Source: Topomyia yanbarensis
Taxonomy: Eukaryota > Arthropoda > Insecta > Diptera > Culicidae
Direction: 5' to 3'
NCBI RefSeq assembly: GCF_030247195.1
Contig: NC_080671.1
Span: 73,097,412-73,161,411, forward strand
Length of the DNA stretch: 64,000 nt
Part shown: positions 12,988-24,204 of the stretch, piece after piece
Position numbering within the stretch: the first letter of the stretch is position 1
How the letters are laid out: every line of letters starts with the position of its first letter
Program-made: the position numbers and the translations under genes
The notes under the pieces: model-generated
Seen by the model: only the letters and a program-made list of their open reading frames with translations
Told to the model about the DNA's origin: nothing
Databases searched by the model: none

Positions 12988-13879
12988 TGAAAAGGAAAAG
13001 CGCTGTGGAATAATGAAGGTTTTTTGTTAATAGGTTTTGTTTTATTAATTGGGTCACTGTTACCATGCATGAATGAATACATGAAAACATCTCTTTTCTG
13101 TAATACGCTGCCACTTGGTGGGAGCTCGATGTGGAAATGAGGTCTACGTCATTACGGTTTGTGGTGAAAACTAACATGACAATGGATATTCTCATTTCTG
13201 CAACTCCATCTACGATTTGTGCAGGTGTTCGAGCTATGCTATGGTATGCTAAGAAGAATAATGTGAATACAATGAATAAAATAAAGACGATGAAAGGACT
13301 GGATGAAATAAATGGAACACAAAAAAGTTTAAAAAATAAGCGATTCTGATGATATGAATAAATAAATGAAATGAATAAATTTAATAATATGGATCAAATT
13401 AATAGAATCGATAAAATGAATAAAATCATTACAAAAAACAGAATAAAATGAAAAAAAAATTAAACAAAATTAAAAAGGTTTGAAAATAATTGAATATGTT
13501 AAATTGTTTCCAATTAATAATTTGGATGAAATTATTAAAATGGTTGAATGAAATAAATTAGTAAGATTATTAAAATCAAGAAACTGAGTAAAATGTATAG
13601 ACTGGAAAAAATGCAAAAAATGAAAACAGTAAATGAACTATGTTAAACATATGAATAACTAAACTGATCTGAATTATTCCAAAGAATGGAACGAATAAAA
13701 TGGATGAAATGAATAAAATGAACTCTAATGAACAAATTGAATAAAAAAGAACACTGAATGAAACAAAAGATTAAAGTGAAATAATCATGTATTTTAGTAT
13801 TTTCAGGTCCAGTACTTTAACGCGCAATAGTTAACTGAGATAAGATCATTTATGCTTTCAAGCATCTTAAACAGAGAGC

Positions 13880-13883
<4 letters not shown>
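12988..13883. other. Degenerate A-rich flank of the 9-bp array
   Basis: From about 13250 to 13770 the sequence is rich in the words AATGAATAAA and AAATGAA with no fixed period, as expected of an older, decayed simple repeat. No gene was recognised. Confidence 0.5.

Positions 13884-13922
<39 letters not shown>
13884..13922. repeat. (GA)n microsatellite, about 19 units
   Basis: A perfect GA run preceded by GAGAGCGATA. Confidence 0.95.
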
Positions 13923-13925
<3 letters not shown>

Positions 13926-14599
13926 AAAAGCAGTGCATTCATTCGATTACAATGTCTCTTTCGTGTCATCCTTGTAACTTGCGAATTGTTTCGATCGGAG
14001 TTTTCGATCCGGAGATATCGATTGGTTGTTTTCCTGTAGTTTTCAAATGGTTTACAATATTAACTTTGATGTCAAAAGGAAAGTCACAGAAAATTTTATT
14101 TGCCGTTTTAAAAACGTTAGTACGTGTAGATGGAGAAACGCGAATAACTTATAAAAAATCACAATAAAGCAAAATAATTGTTTTGTTTAAATCAAATTTA
14201 TAATATCTCGAGAACTGCTACATTTCAGAAACATTTTGTTATAAACATTTTGATTTGAAATGGCCTTTAGAATAATATTCAAACAGAAAATAATATTTTT
14301 GACTACAAATAAAAATATGTCAAAAGTTAGAAAAATATTTTTATGGAAAGTTTCTCCATGATCCAAATACACCAAAAAAGTTTCTTTTACGTCTTTAAAA
14401 CGATTTAAAACATTAGATTTCTGATATTTTTTGTGACAAAATTTAAAAAAAAAGTTAAAAAAAAGTTTTTTCGCAACTTAAATTTTTAACATAAATTTTT
14501 GTTTTTGTGAGAACTGACATTTTGTTCAGTGTATATTTTTTTCCTAAAGAAGTATTCAAAGTAAATTCGTCGTCTCAGAGAAAATTAGAAAGCAAAAGA
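13923..14599. other. AT-rich stretch, possibly the 5' part of the dead transposon that follows
   Basis: Poly-T and poly-A rich. The phrase ATCCAAATACACCAAAAAAG near 14361 resembles 59458-59480, so this belongs to a dispersed AT-rich repeat. No coding motif. Confidence 0.4.
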
Positions 14600-14948
14600 T
14601 GTCTAAGTTTGCCAACAAATGCGATTTGGCAAGCAATTTGCTCGTGTGGAAAGCAGAGCACTCCTTATGCTTATCTAGCCCCGCGCCATTTCTCGAAAGA
14701 TATTCTGGATTGGTACACGGCTAAGGAGGTCAATCTTGTTCCAAAGGATTTTAATGCCCTGAAGGTACCGGAATTGTGGTAAATTAAGAAATGCTGGACC
14801 ATCATGAAACAGGCACTTCGCAAGCATCCCAAGAAAGGAGAAAAAGAAGAGAAAATGGATTTCCACAGAAAAACAAGTTGGCCCAAACGTTGTACAATGC
14901 TTTATAGACTGTGTTAAGAGGACGGTACATGCAGTTAGATATAGCTAA
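14600..14948 (+). pseudogene. Tc1/mariner-superfamily transposase, C-terminal pseudogene
   Basis: The plus-strand translation contains YLAPRHFSKDILDWYTAKEV, then LVPKDFNALKVPELW, stop, IKKCWTIMKQALRKHPKK. After a frameshift it continues with VQCFIDCVKRTVHAV. This matches the layout of the catalytic C-terminus of Tc1/mariner-type transposases: a WPDLA-HYS block, a PKD-NP-PELRPIE-YW block and a basic tail. In those families the first block carries the second catalytic Asp and the RPIE block carries the final acidic residue. Here the Asp position reads Tyr, the RPIE position is a stop followed by IK, and there is at least one frameshift, so it is dead. The N-terminal DNA-binding half was not found. 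Family assignment comes from motif memory, not a search. Confidence 0.75.
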
Positions 14949-16220
14949 AAAATTGAATAAAACAAATATAGAAAAAGTTTAATAATATATTTTATTTAGA
15001 TCCCTAAAAGTTTTTAAACAATTGGTTAAATGAGTGAATTTTAATTAACCTCTTTTTGTGATGTAATTTGATTCCGAAGATTCACCACTGCCCTATACGT
15101 AGATCTAAAACAGATATAATTTATGCTTCAGTGTTCGTTCGTGAAAACGGTTGTTTGCTTAGCATGATATGAACAAATGAAACGACGACCCAGCTTAACG
15201 ACAAAGAAACGCTAAAAAGTAGCGCGCCAATTTCGAAAACAGTTTGCAACCAAATCATTTCTGAAGAACAATTACTTAAAAAGTGACAAAATTGCTCTTC
15301 AAATTTTAGAGTTACCGCCGACGAAGCAATCGAAAAAGGAAGTCACCGAACGTGCAACGAATGTGCAAATTGGTTTACTTCCGCTGGAACTGCAGCTTCT
15401 GCATCACAAAATAGAAACCGGGTCACCAAACTTTCAGCAACATTCATTTTTCTGCTCCTCGGATTTGTGCTCTCGTATCAGAACGCCAATTAGGAATTTT
15501 AGTTTAGTATTCCATTGGTCAGAACCATGATGGTCCTCCAATGGTGGTGCAAATGTAGAAAGAATTGAGTAAATTGAACCGATCCTGAATAGAATATAAA
15601 ATGTGCTACTGCTCGTCTGTATTATATCTGACACAAGAATTTGTGAAGGAATAATTACACTCGTCATAGCTATTACCATAATCATTATCATGCATCAGCG
15701 AGAATGCTGTGTGCAATGTGAAAGAATTGTCGCTCTAATGAGAACAGTTTCGAGTAATCGCGGACACATTCCAGCCGCGGCCGGGGTGGCCGGAGGTGAC
15801 TTGAAACCAACCCACCTAGCGCCTGTCATTCACAAAAGCGAGAGTGCCAACATTCCCAGCTCGGCAGACGGTTGCCGGTGACCATTCATTGGAGGTGCGC
15901 AGGTTGTATCGTTACCGTTTTGACGCTTGCCATCGGTTGTGCCACACAGCATGCAGTAGCAGTTATCTGTGCTGTGCTGCTTTCAATCGTCGGCAGTCGG
16001 CGCGTCGGGTCTCCTCTTGCCAGTCTTGCCGACGCGACGGCAAGGTGGGATGAGATGATAATTGAGACCAATGTGTCGAAGTGAAAGTTTGTCGCGGCGT
16101 CGGATGCGTGGGAACTTGCACTGGTGGGTGGGGAAATTGGATCACTTAAAGTTGGATGGGAATGTGATTGGCAGGTGGTGAATTCATTAGATGATTTCAT
16201 CGAGACGGAAGATGAACGAT
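14949..16220. other. Unannotated stretch, GC-richer from about 15720 to 16180
   Basis: The second half is unusually GC-rich for the window. It holds overlapping short frames on both strands, among them a 70-codon plus frame at 15872-16084 with a hydrophobic N-terminal half. I recognise no protein family. It ends directly at the 8/10-bp satellite. Confidence 0.4.
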
Positions 16221-16908
16221 GAAAGACGAAAAGACGAAAAGACGAAAAGACGAAAAGACGAAAAGATGAAAAGACGAAAAGACGAAAAGACACGAAAAGA
16301 CACGAAAAGACATGAAAAGACACGAAAAGACACGAAAAGACGAAAAGACACGAAAAGACGAAAAGACACGAAAAGACGAAAAGACACGAGAAGACGAAAA
16401 GACACGAAAAGACGAAAGGACAAAAAAACACGAAAGGACACGAAAAGACGAAAAGACACGAAAAGACGAAAAGACACGAAAAGACACGAAAAGACACGAA
16501 AAGACACGAAAAGACACGAAAAGACACGAAAAGACGAAAAGACACGAAAAGACGAAAAGACACGAAAAGACACGAAAAGACGAAAAGACACGAAAAGACG
16601 AAAAGCCACGAAAAGACGAAAAGCCACGAAAAGACGAAAAGACACGAAAAGACACGAAAAGACGAAAAGACACGAAAAGACACGAAAAGACACGAAAAGA
16701 CGAAAAGACACGAAAAGACGAAAAGACACGAAAAGACGAAAAGCCACGAAAAGACGAAAAGACACGAAAAGACACGAAAAGACGAAAAGACGAAAAGACG
16801 AAAAGACGAAAAGACAAAAAGACAAAAAGACGAAAAGACAAAAAGACGAAAAAACGAAGACAAAAAGACAAAAAGGAGAAAAGACGAAAAGACGAAAAGA
16901 CGAAAAGA

Positions 16909-17049
16909 TGAAAAGATGAAAAGATGAAAAGATGAAAAGATGAAAAGATGAAAAGATGAAAAGATGAAAAGATGAAAAGATGAAAAGATGAAAAGATGAA
17001 AAGATGAAAAGATGAAAAGATGAAAAGATGAAAAGATGAAAAGATGAAA
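16909..17049 (+). repeat. GATGAAAA 8-mer sub-block
   Basis: About 18 consecutive units carry GATG instead of GACG, i.e. a single C-to-T variant that has spread locally. A short second run of the same variant is at about 17168-17200. This is the signature of recent local expansion within the larger array. Confidence 0.9.
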
Positions 17050-17300
17050 AGACGAAAAGAAGAAAAGACGAAAAGACGAAAAGACGAAAAGACGAAAGGA
17101 CGAAAAGACGAAAAGACGAAAAGACGAAAAGACGAAAAGACGAAAAGACGAAAAGACGAAAAGACGAAAAGATGAAAAGATGAAAAGATGAAAAGATGAA
17201 AAGACGAAAAGAAGAAAAGACGAAAAGACGAAAAGACGAAAAGACGAAAAGACGAAAAGACGAAAAGACAAAAAGACGAAAAGACAAAAAGACGAAAAGA

Positions 17301-19275
17301 CGAAAAGACACGAAAAGACACGAAAAGACACGAAAAGACACGAAAAGACACGAAAAGACACGAAAAGACACGAAAAGACACGAAAAGACACGAAAAGACA
17401 CGAAAAGACACGAAAAGACACGAAAAGACACGAAAAGACACGAAAAGACACGAAAAGACACGAAAAGACACGAAAGGCACGAAAAGACACGAAAAGACAC
17501 GAAAAGACACGAAAAGACACGAAAAGACACGAAAAGACACGAAAAGACACGAAAAGACACGAAAAGACACGAAAAGACACGAAAAGACACGAAAAGACAC
17601 GAAAAGACACGAAAAGACACGAAAAGACACGAAAAGACACGAAAAGACACGAAAAGACACGAAGACACGAAAAGACACGAAAAGACACGAAAAGACACGA
17701 AAAGACACGAAAAGACACGAAAAGACACGAAAAGACACGAAAAGACACGAAAAGACACGAAAAGACACGAAAAGACACGAAAAGACACGAAAAGACACGA
17801 AAAGACACGAAAAGACACGAAAAGACACGAAAAGACACGAAAAGACACGAAAAGACACGAAAAGACACGAAAAGACACGAAAAGACACGAAAAGACACGA
17901 AAAGACACGAAAAGACACGAAAAGACACGAAAAGACACGAAAAGACACGAAAAGACACGAAAAGACACGAAAAGACACGAAAAGACACGAAAAGACACGA
18001 AAAGACACGAAAAGACACGAAAAGACACGAAAAGACACGAAAAGACACGAAAAGACACGAAAAGACACGAAAAGACACGAAAATACACGAAAAGACACGA
18101 AAAGACACGAAAAGACACGAAAAGACACGAAAAGACACGAAAAGACACGAAAAGACACGAAAAGACACGAAAAGACACGAAAAGACACGAAAAGACACGA
18201 AAAGACACGAAAAGACACGAAAAGACACGAAAAGACACGAAAAGACACGAAAAGACACGAAAAGACACGAAAATACACGAAAAGACACGAAAAGACACGA
18301 AAAGACACGAAAAGACACGAAAAGACACGAAAAGACACGAAAAGACACGAAAAGACACGAAAAGACACGAAAAGACACGAAAAGGCACGAAAAGACACGA
18401 AAAGACACGAAAAGACTCGAAAAGACACGAAAAGACACGAAAAGACACGAAAAGACACGAAAAGACACGAAAAGACACGAAAAGACACGAAAAGACACGA
18501 AAAGACACGAAAAGACACGAAAAGACACGAAAAGACACGAAAAGACACGAAAAGACACGAAAAGACACGAAAAGACACGAAAAGACACGAAAAGACACGA
18601 AAAGACACGAAAAGACACGAAAAGACACGAAAAGACACGAAAAGACACGAAAAGACACGAAAAGACACGAAAAGACACGAAAAGACACGAAAAGACACGA
18701 AAAGACACGAAAAGACACGAAAAGACACGAAAAGACACGAAAAGACACGAAAAGACACGAAAAGACACGAAAAGACACGAAAAGACACGAAAAGACACGA
18801 AAAGACACGAAAAGACACGAAAAGACACGAAAAGACACGAAAAGACACGAAAAGACACGAAAAGACACGAAAAGACACGAAAAGACACGAAAAGACACGA
18901 AAAGACACGAAAAGACACGAAAAGACACGAAAAGACACGAAAAGACACGAAAAGACACGAAAAGACACGAAAATACACGAAAAGACACGAAAAGACACGA
19001 AAAGACACGAAAAGACACGAAAAGACACGAAAAGACACGAAAAGACACGAAAAGACACGAAAAGACACGAAAAGACACGAAAAGACACGAAAAGACACGA
19101 AAAGACACGAAAAGACACGAAAAGACACGAAAAGACACGAAAAGACACGAAAAGACACGAAAAGACACGAAAAGACACGAAAAGACACGAAAAGACACGA
19201 AAAGACACGAAAAGACACGAAAAGACACGAAAAGACACGAAAAGACACGAAAAGACACGAAAAGACACGAAAAGA
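17301..19275 (+). repeat. 10-mer core array, about 197 units, A4 tract every 10 bp
   Basis: Near-identical CGAAAAGACA units. Visible exceptions are a shortened unit near 17476, a 4-bp loss near 17662, and scattered point variants (for example near 18083, 18273, 18384, 18417, 18973). The 10-bp spacing of AAAA tracts is close to the DNA helical repeat, which predicts intrinsic curvature. Confidence 0.95.
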
Positions 19276-19408
19276 CGAAAAGACGAAAAGACAAAAAGAC
19301 GAAAAGACGAAAAGACGAAAAGACGAATAGACGAAAAGACGAAAAGACGAAAAGACGAAAAAACGAAAAGACAAAAAGACGAAAAGAGGAAAAGACGAAA
19401 ACACGAAA

Positions 19409-21440
19409 TCGATATTCCTGAATATCTCACTCATTCTTGCCTACCTACGGAATTGTGATGGAACCACAATTAGCCACTTGAATAAGGAGATTTAATTTCC
19501 GCATTTCACTACTCACAATCACTACCAATTATCAACACAACGCACGACGGCCACAATACCCAAATGGTGCCTTGTAATACCCTGTCTGGCCTACAAAGGA
19601 CTCCACTTACGAAAATCAATCGATGCTGAATAATTGAATTATAATGTTTACATTGATTTTCATTCAGGCAATCTGATTGACAGCCTTTATCGGCAAACAC
19701 TGAACAACGCTCAGTACAGGTGGAAATGGAAAAGGCTTTTGGTCATTTTCGGTAGTCGCTCGATTGACGGACATTATTTTAATCAGATAATGTGTTGTGT
19801 GGTATACACACCGTGTTCCGGTTCTACAGTACAACAGGACATACCGAGTCCGGCTGGATTGAATCGAACACGAGATGGGCAATTTATTTTTTTGGTTTCG
19901 ATCGAAGAAAATATGACATGAATGGACATACAATTGCAACATGTCATGTTCGGAATTGGGAAAATATGGTAATAATTGATTATCATTTATATTCGATACT
20001 AAAGTGGTTTTTTATCCTACTTTTCTAAATGATTTCTTGATGGAAGGTTTTAACCTTGCGATTGGCATATAAAATGGGAGAAATTTACATTGGCGAATAT
20101 TTATTTTATGATCTCAGCATAAACTACAAATGCAGAGCAAGTGGTTTGGTCGCTCTTCCAGGTTGTAGTTCGGACGCATGACAACAATACTCGTTTTTGA
20201 GCGCTAAATTTTCATCCTAACATCAAAGGTGTTGAACCAAAAATGACAGACGCTGTCCTAACCGACGGCTTCAAATGAGTAGGGATATTAGAATTAAGGT
20301 GGGATTAGGCCCATTACCCTACGTGCTTTGCATTATTGTTATTTCTCAAGCTTTTTGTTTCATTTTACACTTCCAAACACATATTTGCAATTCATTCGCA
20401 GAAGCACAAACATTTAGTCGACTGTAATCTATTACCTGTCATCCCATTCAACTGCGTCATTAACACACTTTACATACTAACTCCACCATTTTCATTCTAA
20501 ACCACATCAAAACGTAGCGCAGAATTTCGCAACTGCTATACCTATAATAATTGAAACGAGTTAATAAACAGGAATGCTACATTGTTTGCCCAGCGTCCGT
20601 CAGCAGCTCATCGCGCAAGAATCGACCAACAGCTTAATCGTTGTTTAATGAACAAAGTGAAACAATGAATCAAATATCGCTTGATCGATCTCCGCACAAG
20701 CGATGATAATTAAATCGGCCCCTCGCTGCACAATTGAAATATCACAAATGAGCTGCCAAGGGGATAATAAATCAGTTGATAAGCACACACTCACACACAC
20801 ACCGATACCACATCCCACAGTCACCTCCGGATGTTGCGCTCCCGAAAAAGGGTTCAATAAATTAGTCCTGGTTCACTGGTTGCCTGCACGATAGGTGCTC
20901 CTATCGTGTCTACTTTGTTCACACGGCTCACCTGTGGGGAGATGCATCGTTTGCTACTGATACTGAAAACAAAACGGCGAAAATTTTAATTTACAGCTCG
21001 CTCGTTTTTTTGTCTTCATTGGTTATTTATGGTGACAAGTTTCCAACTTTAAAAATAAAGCTATGGATGTAAATGCATACCGAGTATTCGGCAGAAGTTC
21101 CGTTCAATTCCACTAAACAACTTATTGGCTGAATTGGCAAGTGCATGAACTATTATTTAATTACTTGTTTTCCAATTTCGCTTAATTGACACGGCCTCAC
21201 ATGGCGGTGGGCCTTCCATATACTATTTTTAAAAAGTCAAAAAGGAAATATGGTTGGAGCGATATAGAATGAACTTAGATGTTCATTCAAAGATTTCTAT
21301 ATTCCCGCGGTTGAATACATGTTTTAGAAGAGGGAGTCCAGATTGCAACGTCATAGTAATGTAGCAGCATACCTGCTTTACGGTTGCTTTAAAAGGAATA
21401 GGGGATTTTTGGTGAAAAAAAATATCATGTCACAAAAATT
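19409..21440. other. Unannotated non-coding stretch
   Basis: Unique-looking sequence with overlapping short frames around 19509-20028, none with a recognisable family. A (CA)-rich patch lies at about 20786-20802. Confidence 0.4.
20887..20908. other. Perfect 9-bp hairpin with TGCT loop
   Basis: CACGATAGG, a 4-base loop, and its exact complement. Function unknown; this could be chance. Confidence 0.5.
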
Positions 21441-21490
21441 TGCGAAGTGCACCCCCACATCGAAAACAAAGACGTAGTCCTACGTCAACA
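21441..21490 (-). mobile_element. Fragment of an LTR start, same family as 53818-54946
   Basis: On the minus strand this reads TGTTGACGTAGGACTACGTC, followed by the words TTTGTTTTCGAT and GGGGGTGCAC. The same series starts the LTR-like sequence at 53818. Similarity fades after about 60 bp, so this is a fragment or a diverged copy. Confidence 0.55.
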
Positions 21491-21919
21491 AATTTTTTTG
21501 TCGATGTAGAAAGTGTTAATTTCTTCAGTCTATCTGCAAACAATTATTCAAAATTTGAACAACATTCTCCTAAATTTTCATTGCAAAGTATTGACAATGG
21601 GGTGAGTGACAGTGAATTTCCAGGAGGCACTTCGACAATATGCGGTATCATAACACAAAAGCTCCTACACAAATTATTATCTTTGCCCAGGTAACTATAG
21701 GAGGATTTCACAAAAATTAAAGCTCATTTAAATCCCAATCAATACTGATCCCACTTCGTATAATACTTCCAAATTATTCTTCACCTTGAATGAAAATATT
21801 TTCTACATAAACCTGTAGTGGTTTGCACACAGATGGTTTGGTGCTCGATTCAGGACAGCAATTCGTTAACAAAGTCTTGAAATCGCGTGCAAAATTTTTG
21901 ACCAGAAGTTTATGGCTGT

Positions 21920-22024
21920 TTGAAGTACGGGGTTGGCTGCTTTAAGGACCCTTCACTTCAACAGGTGAATATTCTGGAATGCAAGCAATTATATTCCGCA
22001 AAAAGTGAAAATAATAAAAAGGGT
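21920..22024 (+). pseudogene. LINE ORF1 (gag-like) fragment, Jockey-like family
   Basis: The plus translation reads KYGVGCFKDPSLQQVNILE, then CKQLYSAKSENNK. This matches the ORF1 block just after YVPAREVEIDGVV in Jockey-like mosquito LINEs, as seen in the other copy near 61040. Only this block is recognisable. The frame continues to 22303 but loses similarity, and no CCHC knuckles follow. The assignment rests on pattern memory and on comparison with the 61-kb copy. Confidence 0.65.
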
Positions 22025-23506
22025 CGTCAAAAATGTTGTAGTCTTCAATCCAACTATTTGCTTTTTTCACGACTGCAAATAAAACTACAAACTCAGAACT
22101 CACTGTTTTTGACGTTCATATCCACACAACATGGCCTTCTAATTTTGTCTTTATTGTTTTACTTAAATGAAGTAAGCATACACTGTTTTTCAATAGCTAG
22201 TTACGCCCGAAGATTACTAAAATCAAACTTACTGCAATGCATTTTTCATGCTATTAGTGTATATCATAAGCGAAAAAATAATTTATACTGGCTAGTGCTA
22301 TAGTTGTGTATATTTCTCCCCGAAACAACTTTGTATAACGTTAAAAAAATATTACAAAAGATTTTTTTTATATTAAAATGATAAACTAGAAAAAAAAATT
22401 CGTGCTTAGCTCGAGATGGTAATATTGAGTATTGGTTTCATACATAACCTACCTAGCAGACTCCGCCAAACAAATGTATGGAAAGCAAAAAGTTAGTACT
22501 TTGAATTGTAATCAAAGCCATCTGCGAATTTTTGCGATTAAGGAAGTTGCTTAAGGTGTAAGTTGACCCAAAAATATTAGAAAATTGGCAATAACTTTTT
22601 TATTTCAAGAGCTACAGATTCATTATCTTCACCAAAAATGTGTATTTTATCGCCCTTAATAACTTTCTAGAAAATTCTTTAGTATAAAAAATAATCGTAA
22701 GACGCTATATTAGAAAAAATGTTTTGAAGGTGTCTATCGCAAGTAACCATCCATATCTCGCTACCCTTGCTATATAGAGCTTTAGTGTCTTGAGCAAAGT
22801 TCTTCACAACAACATTTTCTAAAACTTTGCTAAAGACAGCAAGCTGCTAGCTAAATTATTTGAAGAAATAAATTTTCTATCTCTCTTTTGGGTAAATTAA
22901 TCACTTAAGTCATTATATCAAAAGATGCGTCTAACTATACCTAGAAACTTCTTCGAAGAGATCTAATCTCCAAATCCAATGGTTCCGGAGTTATTGAATT
23001 TTGATCGTGAAAACACTGTGCAGAGACAAAAAGTTGATTGGCAGGGCACTGATGACTTATGAGCATGATAATAACAATAAAAAATATATTTTGAATATTG
23101 GAATCTATGGAATGGACTATAACATTTCGAATGTTTATTGTTTTAGCATACTGGTTTATTTTTCATGCTTCATAGTAGAAACAATTTATTAAAACGCTAA
23201 TCAATTTTACCCCACATTATTACAAGGATCCCTTTAGATTCTTTTATAATTAATGTATGTATCAATAGGGCATTTCTAGCTAGAGAACAAATAAATAAAT
23301 TTAGGTGCTACTACCTGCAACTCTATAAACCGTAGCCTCTTAAAGTAAGCCCAAAACAACCATAAAACAGGCATGCATCCTAAAAACGAAAAGATAGCGA
23401 GTTGGTTTATTCTGCAAGAACGTGTATTTTGAAAGCATCTATAACTTTCTTGAACATCGAAAAACTTTAAAAAATCAAATAAGAAAGTTACAGTAAAAAA
23501 CACTTT
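22025..23506. other. AT-rich repeat-like sequence without a gene
   Basis: Contains phrases common to degenerate mosquito repeats (for example GAGCAAAGTTCTTCACAAC near 22794). No coding motif, and boundaries are not definable. Confidence 0.4.
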
Positions 23507-23510
23507 TTAA

Positions 23511-23664
23511 GGGGGTATTCCGGCATGTACTTCAATTTCACCCAATAACGTTTTTCGCTTAACAGATAGCCATTTTGCTACTTCAACAAAGTTTCACAAA
23601 GACAAAGACTGTCAATTTGGCAACAACTTGCAAAGTTATTTTTTTTATCTGCGTATATACCCCC
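23511..23664. mobile_element. 154-bp MITE flanked by TTAA
   Basis: GGGGGTATTCC at the left and ATATACCCCC at the right form short inverted ends, directly flanked by TTAA on both sides (23507-23510 and 23665-23668). A TTAA target suggests piggyBac-like or Kolobok-like mobilisation, but the G-rich terminus is not the usual CCC start, so this stays open. Confidence 0.6.
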
Positions 23665-23781
23665 TTAAATCAAAATTTTCCAACATTATATTAAACTACT
23701 TATAAATTAAAGAAACCTTTCCAAAGATATCAAAATGCCACAACCAATAGTTTCATCGCAAATATCAATGTCCGGCTTTCA

Positions 23782-23797
23782 GTCCCACTGTGCGACG
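23782..23797. other. Isolated Transib-like 3' terminus followed by CGACG
   Basis: GTCCCACTGTG at 23782-23792 equals the last 11 bases of both 1,677-bp elements and is followed by CGACG, which fits the CGNCG target preference described for Transib elements. No matching left end was found nearby. Confidence 0.3.
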
Positions 23798-24204
23798 GAC
23801 ACAATTTTGAAATACAATATGGCGGCTTCCGGTTCCAAAAATCAGTGAAAACCATCATCAATATGGGTAACATTGTAGCTTAAGCTTGAGCTTGTGCGAC
23901 CACCCCTGGCTGCCACTCCGTTATCGATCTGGACTAGCTGAGGTTGCATAGGGAATCAGTAGATAATTAGGCTTGGGAGTAGTGAAACATCTTTCAGAGA
24001 AAACTCTTGGTAATCCTAAATTGTTTTATTGATTCGGCGCCGGCCAGGCCCGAATGTAGCTCGCGGAAGAAAAGGGAAGGAATGTTAATCCGATACTTGC
24101 TTTTGCTAGAGAGGCCGTATACACTACTGCGCACTCCACAAGTATCACGGGAGGAGGATAAGTGTTTGAAGTTGGATTCTATTTCTTCATTATCGACACC
24201 AAAG

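Larger units (their letters stand above)
16221..19408 (+). repeat. 8-bp/10-bp compound satellite array (GACGAAAA and GACACGAAAA), 3.2 kb
   Basis: The whole block is built from two interconvertible units that differ by an extra AC. 8-mers dominate the left flank, partly mixed with 10-mers (16221-17300), and the right flank (about 19276-19408). The 10-mer forms a nearly pure core in between. The purine-rich strand is plus. Every frame on both strands is open for hundreds of codons (for example 15886-19434 minus, 17196-19421 plus). These are composition artefacts, not genes. Confidence 0.97.

Noticed and set aside
9913..19408. CRISPR-like or spaced-repeat array
   Set aside because: Units are contiguous simple tandem repeats without spacers, and the genome is eukaryotic.
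15886..19434. Open frames of 1,182, 1,077, 1,035 and 741 codons on both strands
   Set aside because: They are translations of the 8/10-bp array in all phases; no domain, no codon bias, and opposite strands open simultaneously.
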